A stretch of DNA of 47,679 nucleotides from Methanobacteriota archaeon (GTDB lineage Archaea > Halobacteriota > Methanomicrobia > Methanomicrobiales > Methanoculleaceae): NCBI GenBank assembly GCA_030446015.1, contig JASUSO010000007.1:1-47679 (forward strand), in the 5' to 3' direction. Positions within the stretch are counted from its first letter, which is position 1; the number at the start of each line of letters is the position of its first letter. Position numbers and translations under genes: made by a program. The notes under the pieces were generated by a model that was not told the DNA's origin, did not search any database, and saw only the letters and a program-made list of their open reading frames with translations. Positions 1-9,703 of this stretch are shown here, one piece after another.

Positions 1-128
1 TTTCCCATCGGGAAAGTCGTCTTTCGCACCTTACGATGCTCATGCTCCTGCCATTCTGGCAGTCGCACTTCACACCTTCGGTGTTCGAACTCCTTTCCCA
101 TCGGGAAAGTCGCACTTCGCGTGAGACC
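1..128. repeat. Hairpin-rich intergenic repeat element (left copy)
   Basis: TTTCCCATCGGGAAAGTCG occurs at 1-19 and 94-112. Small hairpins: TTTCCC-atc-GGGAAA (twice), CTGCCA-ttc-TGGCAG (48-62), ACACC-ttc-GGTGT (72-84). 'gtcgcacttc' flank occurs at 62-71 and 109-118. Ends in cttcgcgtgagacc, the inverse complement of ggtctcacgcgaag near 47580. Confidence 0.7.
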
Positions 129-195
129 CACATTGCCCCTCTCTATCGGTAACTGAGTGTTATCCAGAGGTTGTGGAAAACATTTCAACGGGGCC

Positions 196-202
196 AAAAA
201 AA
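196..202 (-). terminator. Oligo-T run just downstream of the 208-3384 gene
   Basis: Minus strand reads ccctcTTTTTTTggcccc right after the stop codon; archaeal oligo-T termination is plausible. Confidence 0.35.
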
Positions 203-207
203 GAGGG

Positions 208-3200
208 TTATCCGATCCGCTGGTTGGTCTTCGGATCCATGTAGATCGGGTCGCGCATCTCGGAGGCGGCTCCCAGTTCCGCGGTCGGGAAGGGGAACTG
301 CTCGTAGAGCGTCGTGAAGATGTACTCGAAGAGTTTGTCGGCCGCTTTGATCGGGTTTATGACGACATACCAGTCGATCTCCCGCTCCGAGCCGGGCACG
401 TCTACCGTCACCTTCACATAGAGGGTCTCGGCAGCAGCCTTTCCTAACTCCTCCGTCACGTAGGACGCACCGAAGCCGAAGAGCCCTTCCACGTACTTCT
501 GGAGGATGGGGCCTACCGCTACGTCTTCCGTGAGGGTGTTCACGCCAGGAACCGCGAGTTTGCCCTCGGGCATCAGATCCTCGAGCATCTTGGCCGCCGA
601 AGAGTTCAGGAGCTTGGAGATGCTGGATTTCGGGTCGTTGAGTTTGCCCTTGAGGAAATCGCCGAACTTGTTCGAGAAGAACTCGAGCGAGATGTCGGAG
701 AACGACGAGATGATAGCGTTGTACAGGCTGCGTTTCCCGTTCTCGTCGAGATCGAAGGTGTAGTGGCGCACCAGGTTGAAGACGCAGAGCCCCGCGATGA
801 CCCGGGCGAGTTTCCTCGGGTCTGCCTTCGCGATATCCTCGAAACACGACTTGGTGTAGTTCTCGATCATCTCGGAGATGTGCACGCCGACCTTGATCTC
901 GTCCCAGTTCACCCCGTTGCCCATGAAGAGGTCGGCCGAGAGCTCGCCGATCAGCTCGACCGTAAGCTCCTTTGTGGGGGTGAGGATCGCCTCTCCCGCA
1001 GGCCCCGTGTAGACGGTCATGAGGTACGAGAACGCCTGGTCCCCGAACCACTTCACGACGGAGAGGAAGGTGATCCAGTCGTCCATGGTGTCCGCGGTCT
1101 CCATGAAGTCCGCCGACTCCTGGGTGTAGTAGACGATCGAGTCGTAGACGATCTTCTTGCTCATCAGGCGGAGCTCGGCGGCGGTGAAGTTCTGCACGTT
1201 CTCCCGGAGGAACCGGGCGGTCTCCGGATTGATGCCGAACTTCTGGATCCTCTTCTTCAAGAGGGCGAGTTCGGTCTCGCGATCTTTGCGCACCCCGAGT
1301 TTGTCGCCGATGAGGCGGATGGGGAGATCGAGCTCGTAGGTCTTGCCATCGTACTCGCAGGTGATCGGGAGTTCCAGGAAGTAGGGGTTCTTCTCGTCCT
1401 CGCCGATCTGCTGGGCGGGGGTGAACTTGTAGGCCTTGTTGGTGTTGTCCAGCTTCTTCTCGATGGTGTACTTGAACCTCGAGGCAAGGACCTCCGTCCT
1501 CGGGTCGGTTCCCTTGAGTGCGCCGAACTCGGGCGTGTACTCCGTCCCATCCAGGAGTTTCACCACTTCCTTCTCGCCCTCTGTCACCCTGACGGCAAGG
1601 TTCACGATGAAGCCGGTCGGCTCGACGTCGTCCTCTTCTGTCTCGAGGTCGTCGTAGGCCGCAAACTTGGCATGCCCTTCGTCGTCGTAGACGACGTCGG
1701 TGACACTGATGCCCTCGGGGTAGAAGATCACCGTGAACGCCTCCTCGACGACCTCATCGTCCTCGGTGGTGGCGATGACCCTCGCGCCGTATCTCGTCAC
1801 CTGGGCCCCCTTCTCGGGCAGCGGGCTTGTGTTGACGATCTTTGCGATGTAATGCATATCGTCGATCTTCTCTAGCGAGCTCGTGAACGGCGCCTCGTCT
1901 GCTTGAGTGATCGTGACCTCCTTCGGCGGCTCGATGAAGTCGACGAGTTCGACCTCGACATCGTAGGTCATGCCGTCGCCGTAGAGGGCGTTCAGCCGCA
2001 GGTCCATGGCCGCCCCCTGCTCGGGGAACGTGACCCTCGGTTTGCCGATGATCCGGAAGTGGATGTTGTTCGTGAACGACCCGCCCTTTCCGATGTAGGC
2101 CACCCTGACGACGCCTTCATCCGCGAGTTCGTTCTCGTCCGCAGATACGAACGCTCCCATATAGCCGCCGGTGAACGTCGGATCCTCGACCCGGAGCCCG
2201 CCGCCGGAGGTTATCGAGAGCGTCGCGGTGAGGTCGTCGCGCTCGATCTCTTCACCTTCCGCGGTGATCTCGATCATCTGGGCGTAGATGGTCTCGGGAC
2301 TCTTCCCGCAGACGATGTAATCCTCAAAGTCCTTGCGGATCCTCATCCGGTAGGTGCTGGTGCGCTCCGTCTCGCTGCCGCCGTTGCCGCCGCCGGCCGC
2401 CGCTGCAGCGCCTGCAACCGCGGCTCCCGCGGCACCGATCCCGGTTAGAACCGCGAGCGGTATACCGTAATCGCTCTCACCGGCTCCCCCGCCCGGGGTG
2501 TTTATAGAGAAGGCGCCGCCGCCGTAGCCGCCGAAGACCTCGTCGTAGTTCCCGACGATGAGCGTTCCTTTTGCGTTCGCCGCATCGGCGATGATCGAGT
2601 CCATGACCTTGTTCGCATCCTCGTACGCCTTTCTCATCTCGGAGCGTGCCATAGCCACCTGGTTATCCGAGGGATACGGATCATACGTCAGTGACCGGCC
2701 GTTGTCATGCTCGAGGCCGACATGGCCCCGTATCCTGATGTGGGCGAGCCCTGAGCCTGCCGGGTAGAAGTCCTCACGGATCACGTAGTAGGTGAACGTG
2801 TTCTCCAGGTGGTTGTCCCCGACGTTGCCCGCCCGGTTGAGGTCGTCCGTCAACTCGCGCACGCCGATGACGCGGTGTCCGTTTATGGTCGTATCCACGT
2901 ACTCGATCTTTGCGGTGGAGCCCTCAACCGATTTCTCGAGTTCGGTCTTCAAGTAGTTGGCATACTCGCCCACCGTCTTGTACTTCGTGGTGAGGCCGAA
3001 CTCGGTGAAGATGTAGCGGCCGGCGGTGACTTCTCCCGTAATCTGCCTGATCTCGCCGCCGCCTGCGTCGCCCTGGTAGGTGTAACTGTAGACGTCTGTC
3101 GGGATCTCGGTCAGGACAAGCCGTTCCGCCTCGGGGTCTACTTTTCCGAGGTTGCTGATGATCAGCAGGGTGTTCTCGGTCGCAAGGAGTTCGTCCGTCC

Positions 3201-3384
3201 CTTTCTTGTAGACGCCGATCGGCATATCGACGACGAACCCCTCGTCTTCCATGCTGTGGATGTACTTGCTCGCCAGTTTGTAGTCGTAACTGTTGGTGTC
3301 GGTGAGCGAGTAACTTGCAGCCGCAATTCCAGTAAGGAAGAAGGCTGCAAGGAGCACGAGCAGCATTCTCGCCATCGGTCTCAT
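208..3384 (-). CDS. Large secreted/surface hypothetical protein (about 1058 aa)
   Basis: Start moved to MRPMARMLLVLLAAFFLTGIAAAS (signal peptide) at 3384, preceded by a GGAGGTG RBS; one internal hydrophobic Ala/Gly segment. The start overlaps the stop of the upstream gene. Confidence 0.8.
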   Translation of the reverse strand: MRPMARMLLVLLAAFFLTGIAAASYSLTDTNSYDYKLASKYIHSMEDEGFVVDMPIGVYKKGTDELLATENTLLIISNLGKVDPEAERLVLTEIPTDVYSYTYQGDAGGGEIRQITGEVTAGRYIFTEFGLTTKYKTVGEYANYLKTELEKSVEGSTAKIEYVDTTINGHRVIGVRELTDDLNRAGNVGDNHLENTFTYYVIREDFYPAGSGLAHIRIRGHVGLEHDNGRSLTYDPYPSDNQVAMARSEMRKAYEDANKVMDSIIADAANAKGTLIVGNYDEVFGGYGGGAFSINTPGGGAGESDYGIPLAVLTGIGAAGAAVAGAAAAAGGGNGGSETERTSTYRMRIRKDFEDYIVCGKSPETIYAQMIEITAEGEEIERDDLTATLSITSGGGLRVEDPTFTGGYMGAFVSADENELADEGVVRVAYIGKGGSFTNNIHFRIIGKPRVTFPEQGAAMDLRLNALYGDGMTYDVEVELVDFIEPPKEVTITQADEAPFTSSLEKIDDMHYIAKIVNTSPLPEKGAQVTRYGARVIATTEDDEVVEEAFTVIFYPEGISVTDVVYDDEGHAKFAAYDDLETEEDDVEPTGFIVNLAVRVTEGEKEVVKLLDGTEYTPEFGALKGTDPRTEVLASRFKYTIEKKLDNTNKAYKFTPAQQIGEDEKNPYFLELPITCEYDGKTYELDLPIRLIGDKLGVRKDRETELALLKKRIQKFGINPETARFLRENVQNFTAAELRLMSKKIVYDSIVYYTQESADFMETADTMDDWITFLSVVKWFGDQAFSYLMTVYTGPAGEAILTPTKELTVELIGELSADLFMGNGVNWDEIKVGVHISEMIENYTKSCFEDIAKADPRKLARVIAGLCVFNLVRHYTFDLDENGKRSLYNAIISSFSDISLEFFSNKFGDFLKGKLNDPKSSISKLLNSSAAKMLEDLMPEGKLAVPGVNTLTEDVAVGPILQKYVEGLFGFGASYVTEELGKAAAETLYVKVTVDVPGSEREIDWYVVINPIKAADKLFEYIFTTLYEQFPFPTAELGAASEMRDPIYMDPKTNQRIG

Positions 3385-4385
3385 GCCGGGACACCTCCCG
3401 CCTGCTTCTGCACGGTGACCATCAGGACGACGCCGGCCACGAGGAGGAGGAACCCGGCGATGTAACAGGTGTATCCCCCGAAGACGGAGAGGACGACGCC
3501 GAGACCGAACCCTCCGGCCCATCCCGCCATCACCTGTGTGACCAGCCCGGAGTCGGCCCTGCCCTCTTTTGCAAAGACCGCGGCAATGACCTGCCGCACG
3601 CAGCCCGCCCGGTTCGCCAGCGCACGGGCGGCGAGGAGGAACGCCACGATCCCCACCATGCAGTTCATGATCGACGATGTTCCCGCAAGGAAGTTGTAGA
3701 CGAAGAGGGCCGCGCCGCCGCCGATGAGAAGAGGAGAGATTGACGTGAGATCCCATTTCTGCCCGGAGAACCGTGCAGCAAAAGAGCGCACGTTTGAGAC
3801 GATACTTTCGCCGGAGATCCCGCCGACGATGAGCAGCGTCGCGAAGTAGGCGATCAGCCCTTTCCCGATGAGGCCGCCGATGAGCCCCGGCACCCCGCCG
3901 GAGAGCCCGCCCCGTGCGAACGTCAGGAAGGAGAGGGACTGCACGGGAGCCGGGTTGAACCCCAGGGCCGGGAGGATGGTCAGGGCAAACCAGACGAGTG
4001 CCATGGTTCCCGCAGTTATCAGGAGTTTCTTATTCGCTAAACCGCTCTTGAATCCGTCGATCCTCTTTAGCATGCACCCTTTCACGACCTCGCCCGCGGT
4101 GTGCCTGACCGGTATGCCCGCTGCATCGCCTGCCGTGTTGGAGACGGAGAGTTCACCGGAGAGGACGCACTCACCCGCCTCCGGCGCTGCACGGACATCG
4201 CCGTCCTGAGCGTAGTTGCCGTTGCCTGTACGCGGAGATGCTCTGGACTCCTCGCGCATCTCCTCGACACCCGCTGAGACCCTGGCCGCTGCAGAGTCGA
4301 TCATCACGGTTGCCTTATCGGCAGCACCGGACGCAATCTCCTCGGCCCTGCCAAAAATATCCTTCACTCTGTCACTGTCTGCCAT
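3381..4385 (-). CDS. Hypothetical multi-pass membrane protein
   Basis: Likely start MADSDRVKDIFGRAEE at 4385; soluble N-terminus, then several hydrophobic segments; 4-nt overlap with the next gene. Confidence 0.75.
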   Translation of the reverse strand: MADSDRVKDIFGRAEEIASGAADKATVMIDSAAARVSAGVEEMREESRASPRTGNGNYAQDGDVRAAPEAGECVLSGELSVSNTAGDAAGIPVRHTAGEVVKGCMLKRIDGFKSGLANKKLLITAGTMALVWFALTILPALGFNPAPVQSLSFLTFARGGLSGGVPGLIGGLIGKGLIAYFATLLIVGGISGESIVSNVRSFAARFSGQKWDLTSISPLLIGGGAALFVYNFLAGTSSIMNCMVGIVAFLLAARALANRAGCVRQVIAAVFAKEGRADSGLVTQVMAGWAGGFGLGVVLSVFGGYTCYIAGFLLLVAGVVLMVTVQKQAGGVPA

Positions 4386-4692
4386 TGCAGTAGAACTCCG
4401 CTGTACGTCAGTCCAATCTGTAATTGTCGGCAAATATCGCCGAAAATCCGGGGTGTCGGAAAAATCAACGGTATTTCCCAATGGAAAATAATATATAATC
4501 AACGTAAGTGTATATAACATGTCCTAAATGTTTCGTCGGCAAGCGGCTGAGCGGACTTGAGGCGGATGGGGATCGGAGGATATCTCCGGTTTGCCTGATT
4601 ATCCCATGATGTTGACCCTATCCCGGGGCGGGAGTGTTACCGTCCCGAGATCTCGGCTCCTGTTTGCGCCAAAAAAGAGTATACCGAGCCCG

Positions 4693-4971
4693 TCACCAGA
4701 TGACGGGCCTCTCTTCGATGTCCCGATAGAGAGCGTCACCGGGCTGGATCTCCGGGAATGCCTCGTAAAACTCTGGAATGTTGAACAAAACGCCGTTCAC
4801 CCGGAACTTCTCCGGGGAATGGGGATCGATCAGCACCCGGTTGCGCAGCGCCTCCTCCCGGATGTTCGCCCTCCAGAGCGTGGCGGCGGCCAGGAAGAAC
4901 CGGCGGTCGGCGGCCGGGTCGGCCGAGATGTTCTCCGTCTTCTTCCATGCATGATAGGCGAGGGTCAGCAT
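4693..4971 (-). pseudogene. C-terminal remnant of an M13 (neprilysin/PepO family) metallopeptidase
   Basis: RFFLAAATLWRANIREEALRNRVLIDPHSPEKFRVNGVLFNIPEFYEAFPEIQPGDALYRDIEERPVIW matches the M13 C-terminal pattern (W..N.R.E.L......DPHSP..FR.NG.L.N.PEF..AF...PGD.....V.IW). The HExxH and ExxxD parts are absent because another gene lies immediately upstream. Confidence 0.7.
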
Positions 4972-4990
4972 GGAATAAGATTGCGGAGAC

Positions 4991-6253
4991 CTACGCCGCC
5001 GCCCTCTCAACCGGGGATCTCTCGCGGCCGACGTCCCCCGTCCCGGCGATCCGCATGACAGCACCGACGTCCGGCGTCACCATACAGACGGGGAAGTAGC
5101 CGAAGAGCGAGGCGTAGTCGATCTTGAGTGCCCGGTACCGGGCGAGATCGAGGGTTATCCTCTCAAGGTCCTGCACCATCTGCGCCGTCACGACCCCGCT
5201 CCCCGGCGCCGGGGCTAGGTCTCCGACGGCCGGGAGCACCTCCTCGCGGATCGTCGCGATCCTGGACGAGAGGAGGGAGTTGACGAGTCTGCGGCTGTAC
5301 CCGCCCTGCAGGTGCCGGACAATGATCAGCTGCGTTAGAAAGATGAGGGCGAACATGCCGGCCCCGAGTTCGATGTCGGCCTCGGCGGAGATGAAACTCT
5401 GGTAGGTCACCCCGGGGAGGACGATCGCCGCGATGGTAAGGATGCCGGCGACGGTCGTCACGACGGCGGCGGTGAGCGCATACTTCAGCCCCCTAATCCA
5501 GGCCTCGTTGTACCGCTCCCTGATGCGGGAATGTATCCCGAGTATCCCCGCAAAGAAGCCCCGCGAGTACGGCTGCACGTATACGATCGCGAGGTAGAAG
5601 ACGATGATCGCGGCGGACTGGACGGTGACGATCACGGCGGAGTAGGCCTCGAACTCGCCGCCCACGAGCCAGCCTGCAAGTGCAAAGACCGAGGAGAGGG
5701 AGAAGAGCACGAGAAAGCCCGGGGCGAGCGGCTGGCAGTTGATGAAGAAGAGGTTCCAGCCGAGTTCGTAGAGGGACCTCCTCTGCCGCGTGAGCCGCCG
5801 GACTGTCTCTATCGCCTCGGCGGGGACGGCGGCGCCCTTCTCAAGACGCTCCCACGATATGATCTCCTCAAGGCTCGTCCTCTCCCTGCTTTTGAGATCC
5901 TTAAAATACCGGATGTAAGACTTCAGATCCGCCGTATCGGTTGGGAGCAGGAGGAGGAAGGGGTTGATCATCAGGAATATGAAGGACGCCATGATCCAGT
6001 AGAGGTAGTATTCCGGGGTATATGCGAAGAGGAGCCCCAGGTTGACCAGGATCGCCGCTCCGAGGATGGGCGACGTAAATCTGAGACTCCACTTAACCCC
6101 GGTAAGGGTGGCCAGGTCGTTCTCTGCCGCCTCGAGGATCTTCTCCGCCTCGGCCCGGGTGGACGCGAGCCTCTGCGAGAACTCGTCCGGCGAGATCGCC
6201 ACCCATCCCGCCTCGCTATCCTTCCCGGACCTGATCCCGTGCGGCAGTCTCAT
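4991..6253 (-). CDS. Hypothetical multi-pass membrane protein
   Basis: 420 aa ORF with several hydrophobic helices. Confidence 0.75.
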   Translation of the reverse strand: MRLPHGIRSGKDSEAGWVAISPDEFSQRLASTRAEAEKILEAAENDLATLTGVKWSLRFTSPILGAAILVNLGLLFAYTPEYYLYWIMASFIFLMINPFLLLLPTDTADLKSYIRYFKDLKSRERTSLEEIISWERLEKGAAVPAEAIETVRRLTRQRRSLYELGWNLFFINCQPLAPGFLVLFSLSSVFALAGWLVGGEFEAYSAVIVTVQSAAIIVFYLAIVYVQPYSRGFFAGILGIHSRIRERYNEAWIRGLKYALTAAVVTTVAGILTIAAIVLPGVTYQSFISAEADIELGAGMFALIFLTQLIIVRHLQGGYSRRLVNSLLSSRIATIREEVLPAVGDLAPAPGSGVVTAQMVQDLERITLDLARYRALKIDYASLFGYFPVCMVTPDVGAVMRIAGTGDVGRERSPVERAAA

Positions 6254-6309
6254 CGATCATAATTCCTCCGGGGCTGTTCATAAAAATGAAGGATGGCGGG
6301 GGATACTCC

Positions 6310-7908
6310 TCACTCTTCGTCGCCGGCCGCCGCCCGGGCGACGGGATACCCCTTCTCCGTCACGACGGTCGCCCCCCCAAGGTCCGGCCACTTGAGGATG
6401 GCCCCGTCTGTATCCTTCAGCGGGACAGGGGGATGCGTCTTCTGCGTCAGCATCGAGACGGCGTACATCATGATCCCGCCAACGACCATCGGGACGAAGG
6501 TGAAGAAGACCATCCACTCGTTGTCCGGCGGGACGAGGGTCGGCGTCCCCTGCTGCACCGAGAGAACGATGACGCCTGCCACCGTCGTGACAAAGCCGCC
6601 CGCCATCGAGGCGATGGCGCCGGGTGCGTTCGCCCGCTTCCAGAAGAGACCGCAGACGAGCGCCCAGAAGAGGCAGGCGAAGAGCAGGGTGAACCCGAAG
6701 ATCATCAGGTCGTAGAGGCCGGGCGCAATGAAGCTGATCCCGATGCTAAAGAGCCCGATGGCGACGACGAGAGCGCGGGTGAGCCGCAACACCTTTCTGT
6801 CGTCCCGGGCGTGATCGGAGACCGCGCCGTGAATGATGGTGGTCGAGATCACGGCGGCCGCCGCGAAGATCGCGGAACTCGCCGTGGACATGATCGCCGC
6901 CATCAGGGAACCGACGAAGATGGCCATCATCCAGGGGGAGAGCAGGGTCTTTGCCAGGAAAGGCACGATCAACTCGGGGTCCTCGGCCAGGATGGCGCCG
7001 TCGATCATGCCGGTGTTGACCATCACGATCCCGAGCAGGCCGAGGAAGATGGGCCCGAGGCCGGCGACCCAGTAGAGCCCCGCGCCAAGGAAGAGCCCCT
7101 GTTTTGCGGCCCTGTCATCGCGTGCGCAGAAGACCCGCTGGGAGATATCGAGCGACGCGAGACTGCCGAGCCCCATACCGCACCATGCGGCAAACCAGGC
7201 CATGATGCCGGTGACCGTCCACCCGATGCCGCTCGGGGAGGCGTCGCTTGGGAGGATCGACCAGAAGTCCGTCGGGGTGTTCGCGGCGATGACATCGAAA
7301 CCGCCGACGAATGCGATGCCTGTCGGTATGAGGAACACAAGGCCGAGGAGGATCAGAACCATCTGGATGTTGTCGGTGATGATGACGGCGAGCATCCCCC
7401 CGAGGTAGGTGTAGATGATCACGATCAGCCCCGCGAGGACGGCGCTCTCGAGACCGGGAAGGCCGATCAGGATGTTGAGGATCTTGCCGATGGCGAGGAT
7501 CTGCACCGAGGTCCAGAAGAGGAGCGTGGGAATGGAGAGGAGCGAGGCGAGGAGTGCGCCCCGTGTCCCATACCGCAGGTAGTACATCTCGCCGAGAGAT
7601 GCGATCTTCATCTTCCGCAGGATCGTCACGAAGAAGAGTGCCATCAGAATGAGCGTGATGCCCGAGGCCCATGGATCCGCGATAGTGGCGAGCATATGGC
7701 CGCCGTAAGCCGCGCCGGCCCCTCCGAGCAGGGTGCCGCCGCCCCAGAACGTGGCAAAGAGCGTCCCGCCGATGAGGAGTGGACCTACGTTCTTATTGGC
7801 AATCAGGTACCCCTTCGACGTATTGACGCCGCCACGACGCTGGACAATGAAACCGATGGCAAGCATCGCTGCGAGGTACAGCAGGATAATCAGGAGTTCA
7901 ATAGTCAT
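6310..7908 (-). CDS. Sodium:solute symporter family (SSS) transporter
   Basis: About 13 hydrophobic segments; SSS-like start MTIELLIILLYLAAMLAIGFIVQRR...SKGYLIANKNVGPLLIGGTLFATFWGGGTLLGGAGAAY. Confidence 0.88.
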   Translation of the reverse strand: MTIELLIILLYLAAMLAIGFIVQRRGGVNTSKGYLIANKNVGPLLIGGTLFATFWGGGTLLGGAGAAYGGHMLATIADPWASGITLILMALFFVTILRKMKIASLGEMYYLRYGTRGALLASLLSIPTLLFWTSVQILAIGKILNILIGLPGLESAVLAGLIVIIYTYLGGMLAVIITDNIQMVLILLGLVFLIPTGIAFVGGFDVIAANTPTDFWSILPSDASPSGIGWTVTGIMAWFAAWCGMGLGSLASLDISQRVFCARDDRAAKQGLFLGAGLYWVAGLGPIFLGLLGIVMVNTGMIDGAILAEDPELIVPFLAKTLLSPWMMAIFVGSLMAAIMSTASSAIFAAAAVISTTIIHGAVSDHARDDRKVLRLTRALVVAIGLFSIGISFIAPGLYDLMIFGFTLLFACLFWALVCGLFWKRANAPGAIASMAGGFVTTVAGVIVLSVQQGTPTLVPPDNEWMVFFTFVPMVVGGIMMYAVSMLTQKTHPPVPLKDTDGAILKWPDLGGATVVTEKGYPVARAAAGDEE

Positions 7909-8375
7909 CCAGAAACCACTATAGTTTTTCCTCTGGTGTTTTGAGGATTTCGGAATTCATCGCCGCTGATTGCGGGAAATACCCGGGAAAAAGGGGTCTA
8001 TTATGGGTAATTAGAGGCCGGTTCTGGCATTACGGCCGATATCGACCGGCGCAGGTGATGGCTGCCTGGAGAGGATTGGATATCCGGTTCAACCTCCCCG
8101 GAGAGCCCTGGCGGAAAATTGGGTGCCCGCCGCCCGATTGGGGCCCGCGGGGAGACCGGGGCGGTGTATCATCCCTGGGGCTTGAGAACCCCGGCCCTAC
8201 GGTCATATCGGAGAAAAGGGGTAGGATGCGGCACGGTCCCGGTACAGGGTCAGGACATCCGCTACCGTTGCCGTGGTATCGACGGAGAGGGCCTCCCGAT
8301 CGGTCGGGGGATCCCGTCGCCCATCTCCTCGGTCGTGTCGTCTGGGAAGCACACGACGTCGCCGGGCGGCGCAGG

Positions 8376-8942
8376 TTAATCGGCCCCGGCCGTTGGGGTT
8401 GCTGCCGCGGGCAGATCGGCAGGCCCCGTATAGATCCCTGACCCGAGCCACCAGTCATCGTCCATCTGCACAGTGTATGCCAGTTTCGACTCAACCGTTC
8501 CGTTATGCGCGGGGTTGATGTAGGCGATCCGGTGGAAACTCTCCCCGTTTCTGATCTCCTCGTTTACCTGTCGAAGGAACGCCCCGACATTCCCCTCTGT
8601 CTCATTTATGCGGTTGACGCCGATCTTCTCCGGGTTGATCGGGTGGGCGAGGGTGGTGCCGTTGAAGTCGTAGGCATAGATGTAGAGTTCGCCCTGGATA
8701 AACGAGCCGTTCGGGTCGGAAAACTCGGCAAGGGCCTTCTCTTTCCCGTTCTCTCTGACGTAGGCAACCGCACTCTCGACGAAGGCGACGAGCGTCTCGT
8801 TCGAGGTGTACTGCTCCTGCGGTACGGTGGTACTCTCCGGTGTCGGGACACCCGTGCTGGAATCGCTCTGCATGCAACCGGCCGAGATCAAAGACAGGCC
8901 GAGAACAAGCAGGACTGTGAATGAAATCGCAAGAGATCTCAT
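8376..8942 (-). CDS. Lipoprotein with single Cache-like sensor domain
   Basis: Lipobox LSLISAGC; Cache-like pattern FVESAVAYVRENGKEKALAEFSDPNGSFIQGELYIYAYDFNGTTLAHP...GNGESF-type region...WWLGSGIY. Confidence 0.8.
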   Translation of the reverse strand: MRSLAISFTVLLVLGLSLISAGCMQSDSSTGVPTPESTTVPQEQYTSNETLVAFVESAVAYVRENGKEKALAEFSDPNGSFIQGELYIYAYDFNGTTLAHPINPEKIGVNRINETEGNVGAFLRQVNEEIRNGESFHRIAYINPAHNGTVESKLAYTVQMDDDWWLGSGIYTGPADLPAAATPTAGAD

Positions 8943-9093
8943 ACTCCAGGGTTAGTTTCGGCTGCTGATAGTAGTTTCCGGCAGGCGTAATCCCCGATGG
9001 CCGGAGGAACCGCATTTCTGCCTGAAATTAAACTCGAGCAGCCCGTCCTCCCCCCGTCCCGACAGGGAGGCAACGGGCGGCGAGCCCGCAGCC

Positions 9094-9588
9094 CTACCTC
9101 CCTCCCGCTCCGCTCGCCGCCCGCTCCGTCAGCCACGCGTAGAACTTCCGGTGCCAGAACGGCACGTCGACCGGCCGGGAGAGCGACTGCCAGGCCGCCC
9201 AGACAAGCCGGTCGGCGAGGCTCTGCCACTCGCCCGCCCGCCTGACCATATCGTCCGCGGGCTGCCCGATCGCGTGCAGGATCTCGTGCCAGATGCGGAG
9301 GACGATCGCCTCATCGTCCCTGTCCTCCCGCGTGACCCGGATGCTCGCGCGGTTCTGCATCCCGCCCCCGAGCGCCCGGGCGGGGATCGGATCGTCGAAG
9401 ACGTAGACGGTTCCGTCGGGGACCGGGAAGGGGAAGCCCTTCCACATGGGGTCCTTCTGGTCGAAGTAGCGGATCTCCGGGGTTCCCGTCCGGACGGTGA
9501 ACTGGAAGTACGGCGGGATGAGGTCGAGGTGCGGCTCAAGCCTCCGCCGCAGTTCTTCGGTCTTGAAGAAGAGGTCGAAGTGGGGCAT
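9094..9588 (-). CDS. Hypothetical protein with HExxH motif (putative zinc protease-like)
   Basis: Likely start MPHFDLFFKTEELRRRLEPH at 9588; contains IVLRIWHEILHAIGQPADDM. Confidence 0.6.
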   Translation of the reverse strand: MPHFDLFFKTEELRRRLEPHLDLIPPYFQFTVRTGTPEIRYFDQKDPMWKGFPFPVPDGTVYVFDDPIPARALGGGMQNRASIRVTREDRDDEAIVLRIWHEILHAIGQPADDMVRRAGEWQSLADRLVWAAWQSLSRPVDVPFWHRKFYAWLTERAASGAGGR

Positions 9589-9703
9589 CGGGTGCGCATG
9601 GGTGCGCGTGCTGATAAACCATGGGGTCTCGCCGGGAGTTGCCGCGCCGGGTGCCGTCCGCCTTGTGGAGATGCCCGCCGGCCGGGCACTCCCGATCGCT
9701 CGC

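Noticed and set aside
1-128. CRISPR array
   Set aside because: Repeats are irregularly spaced, only two copies of the longest unit, and no cas genes anywhere in the window.
763-1875. 370-aa + strand ORF within the large surface protein gene
   Set aside because: Antisense shadow of 208-3384 with no recognisable domain.
3385-3756. N-terminal extension of the 1182-aa ORF
   Set aside because: The extension overlaps the upstream membrane protein; an RBS and signal peptide support the start at 3384.
6286-7944. 552-aa + strand ORF opposite the symporter
   Set aside because: Antisense shadow ORF in GC-rich DNA; composition dominated by D/E/R/G/H, while the opposite strand encodes a clear SSS transporter.
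8030-8494. 154-aa - strand ORF as a real gene
   Set aside because: Overlaps the well-supported Cache lipoprotein gene in another frame and has low-complexity R/P/G composition.
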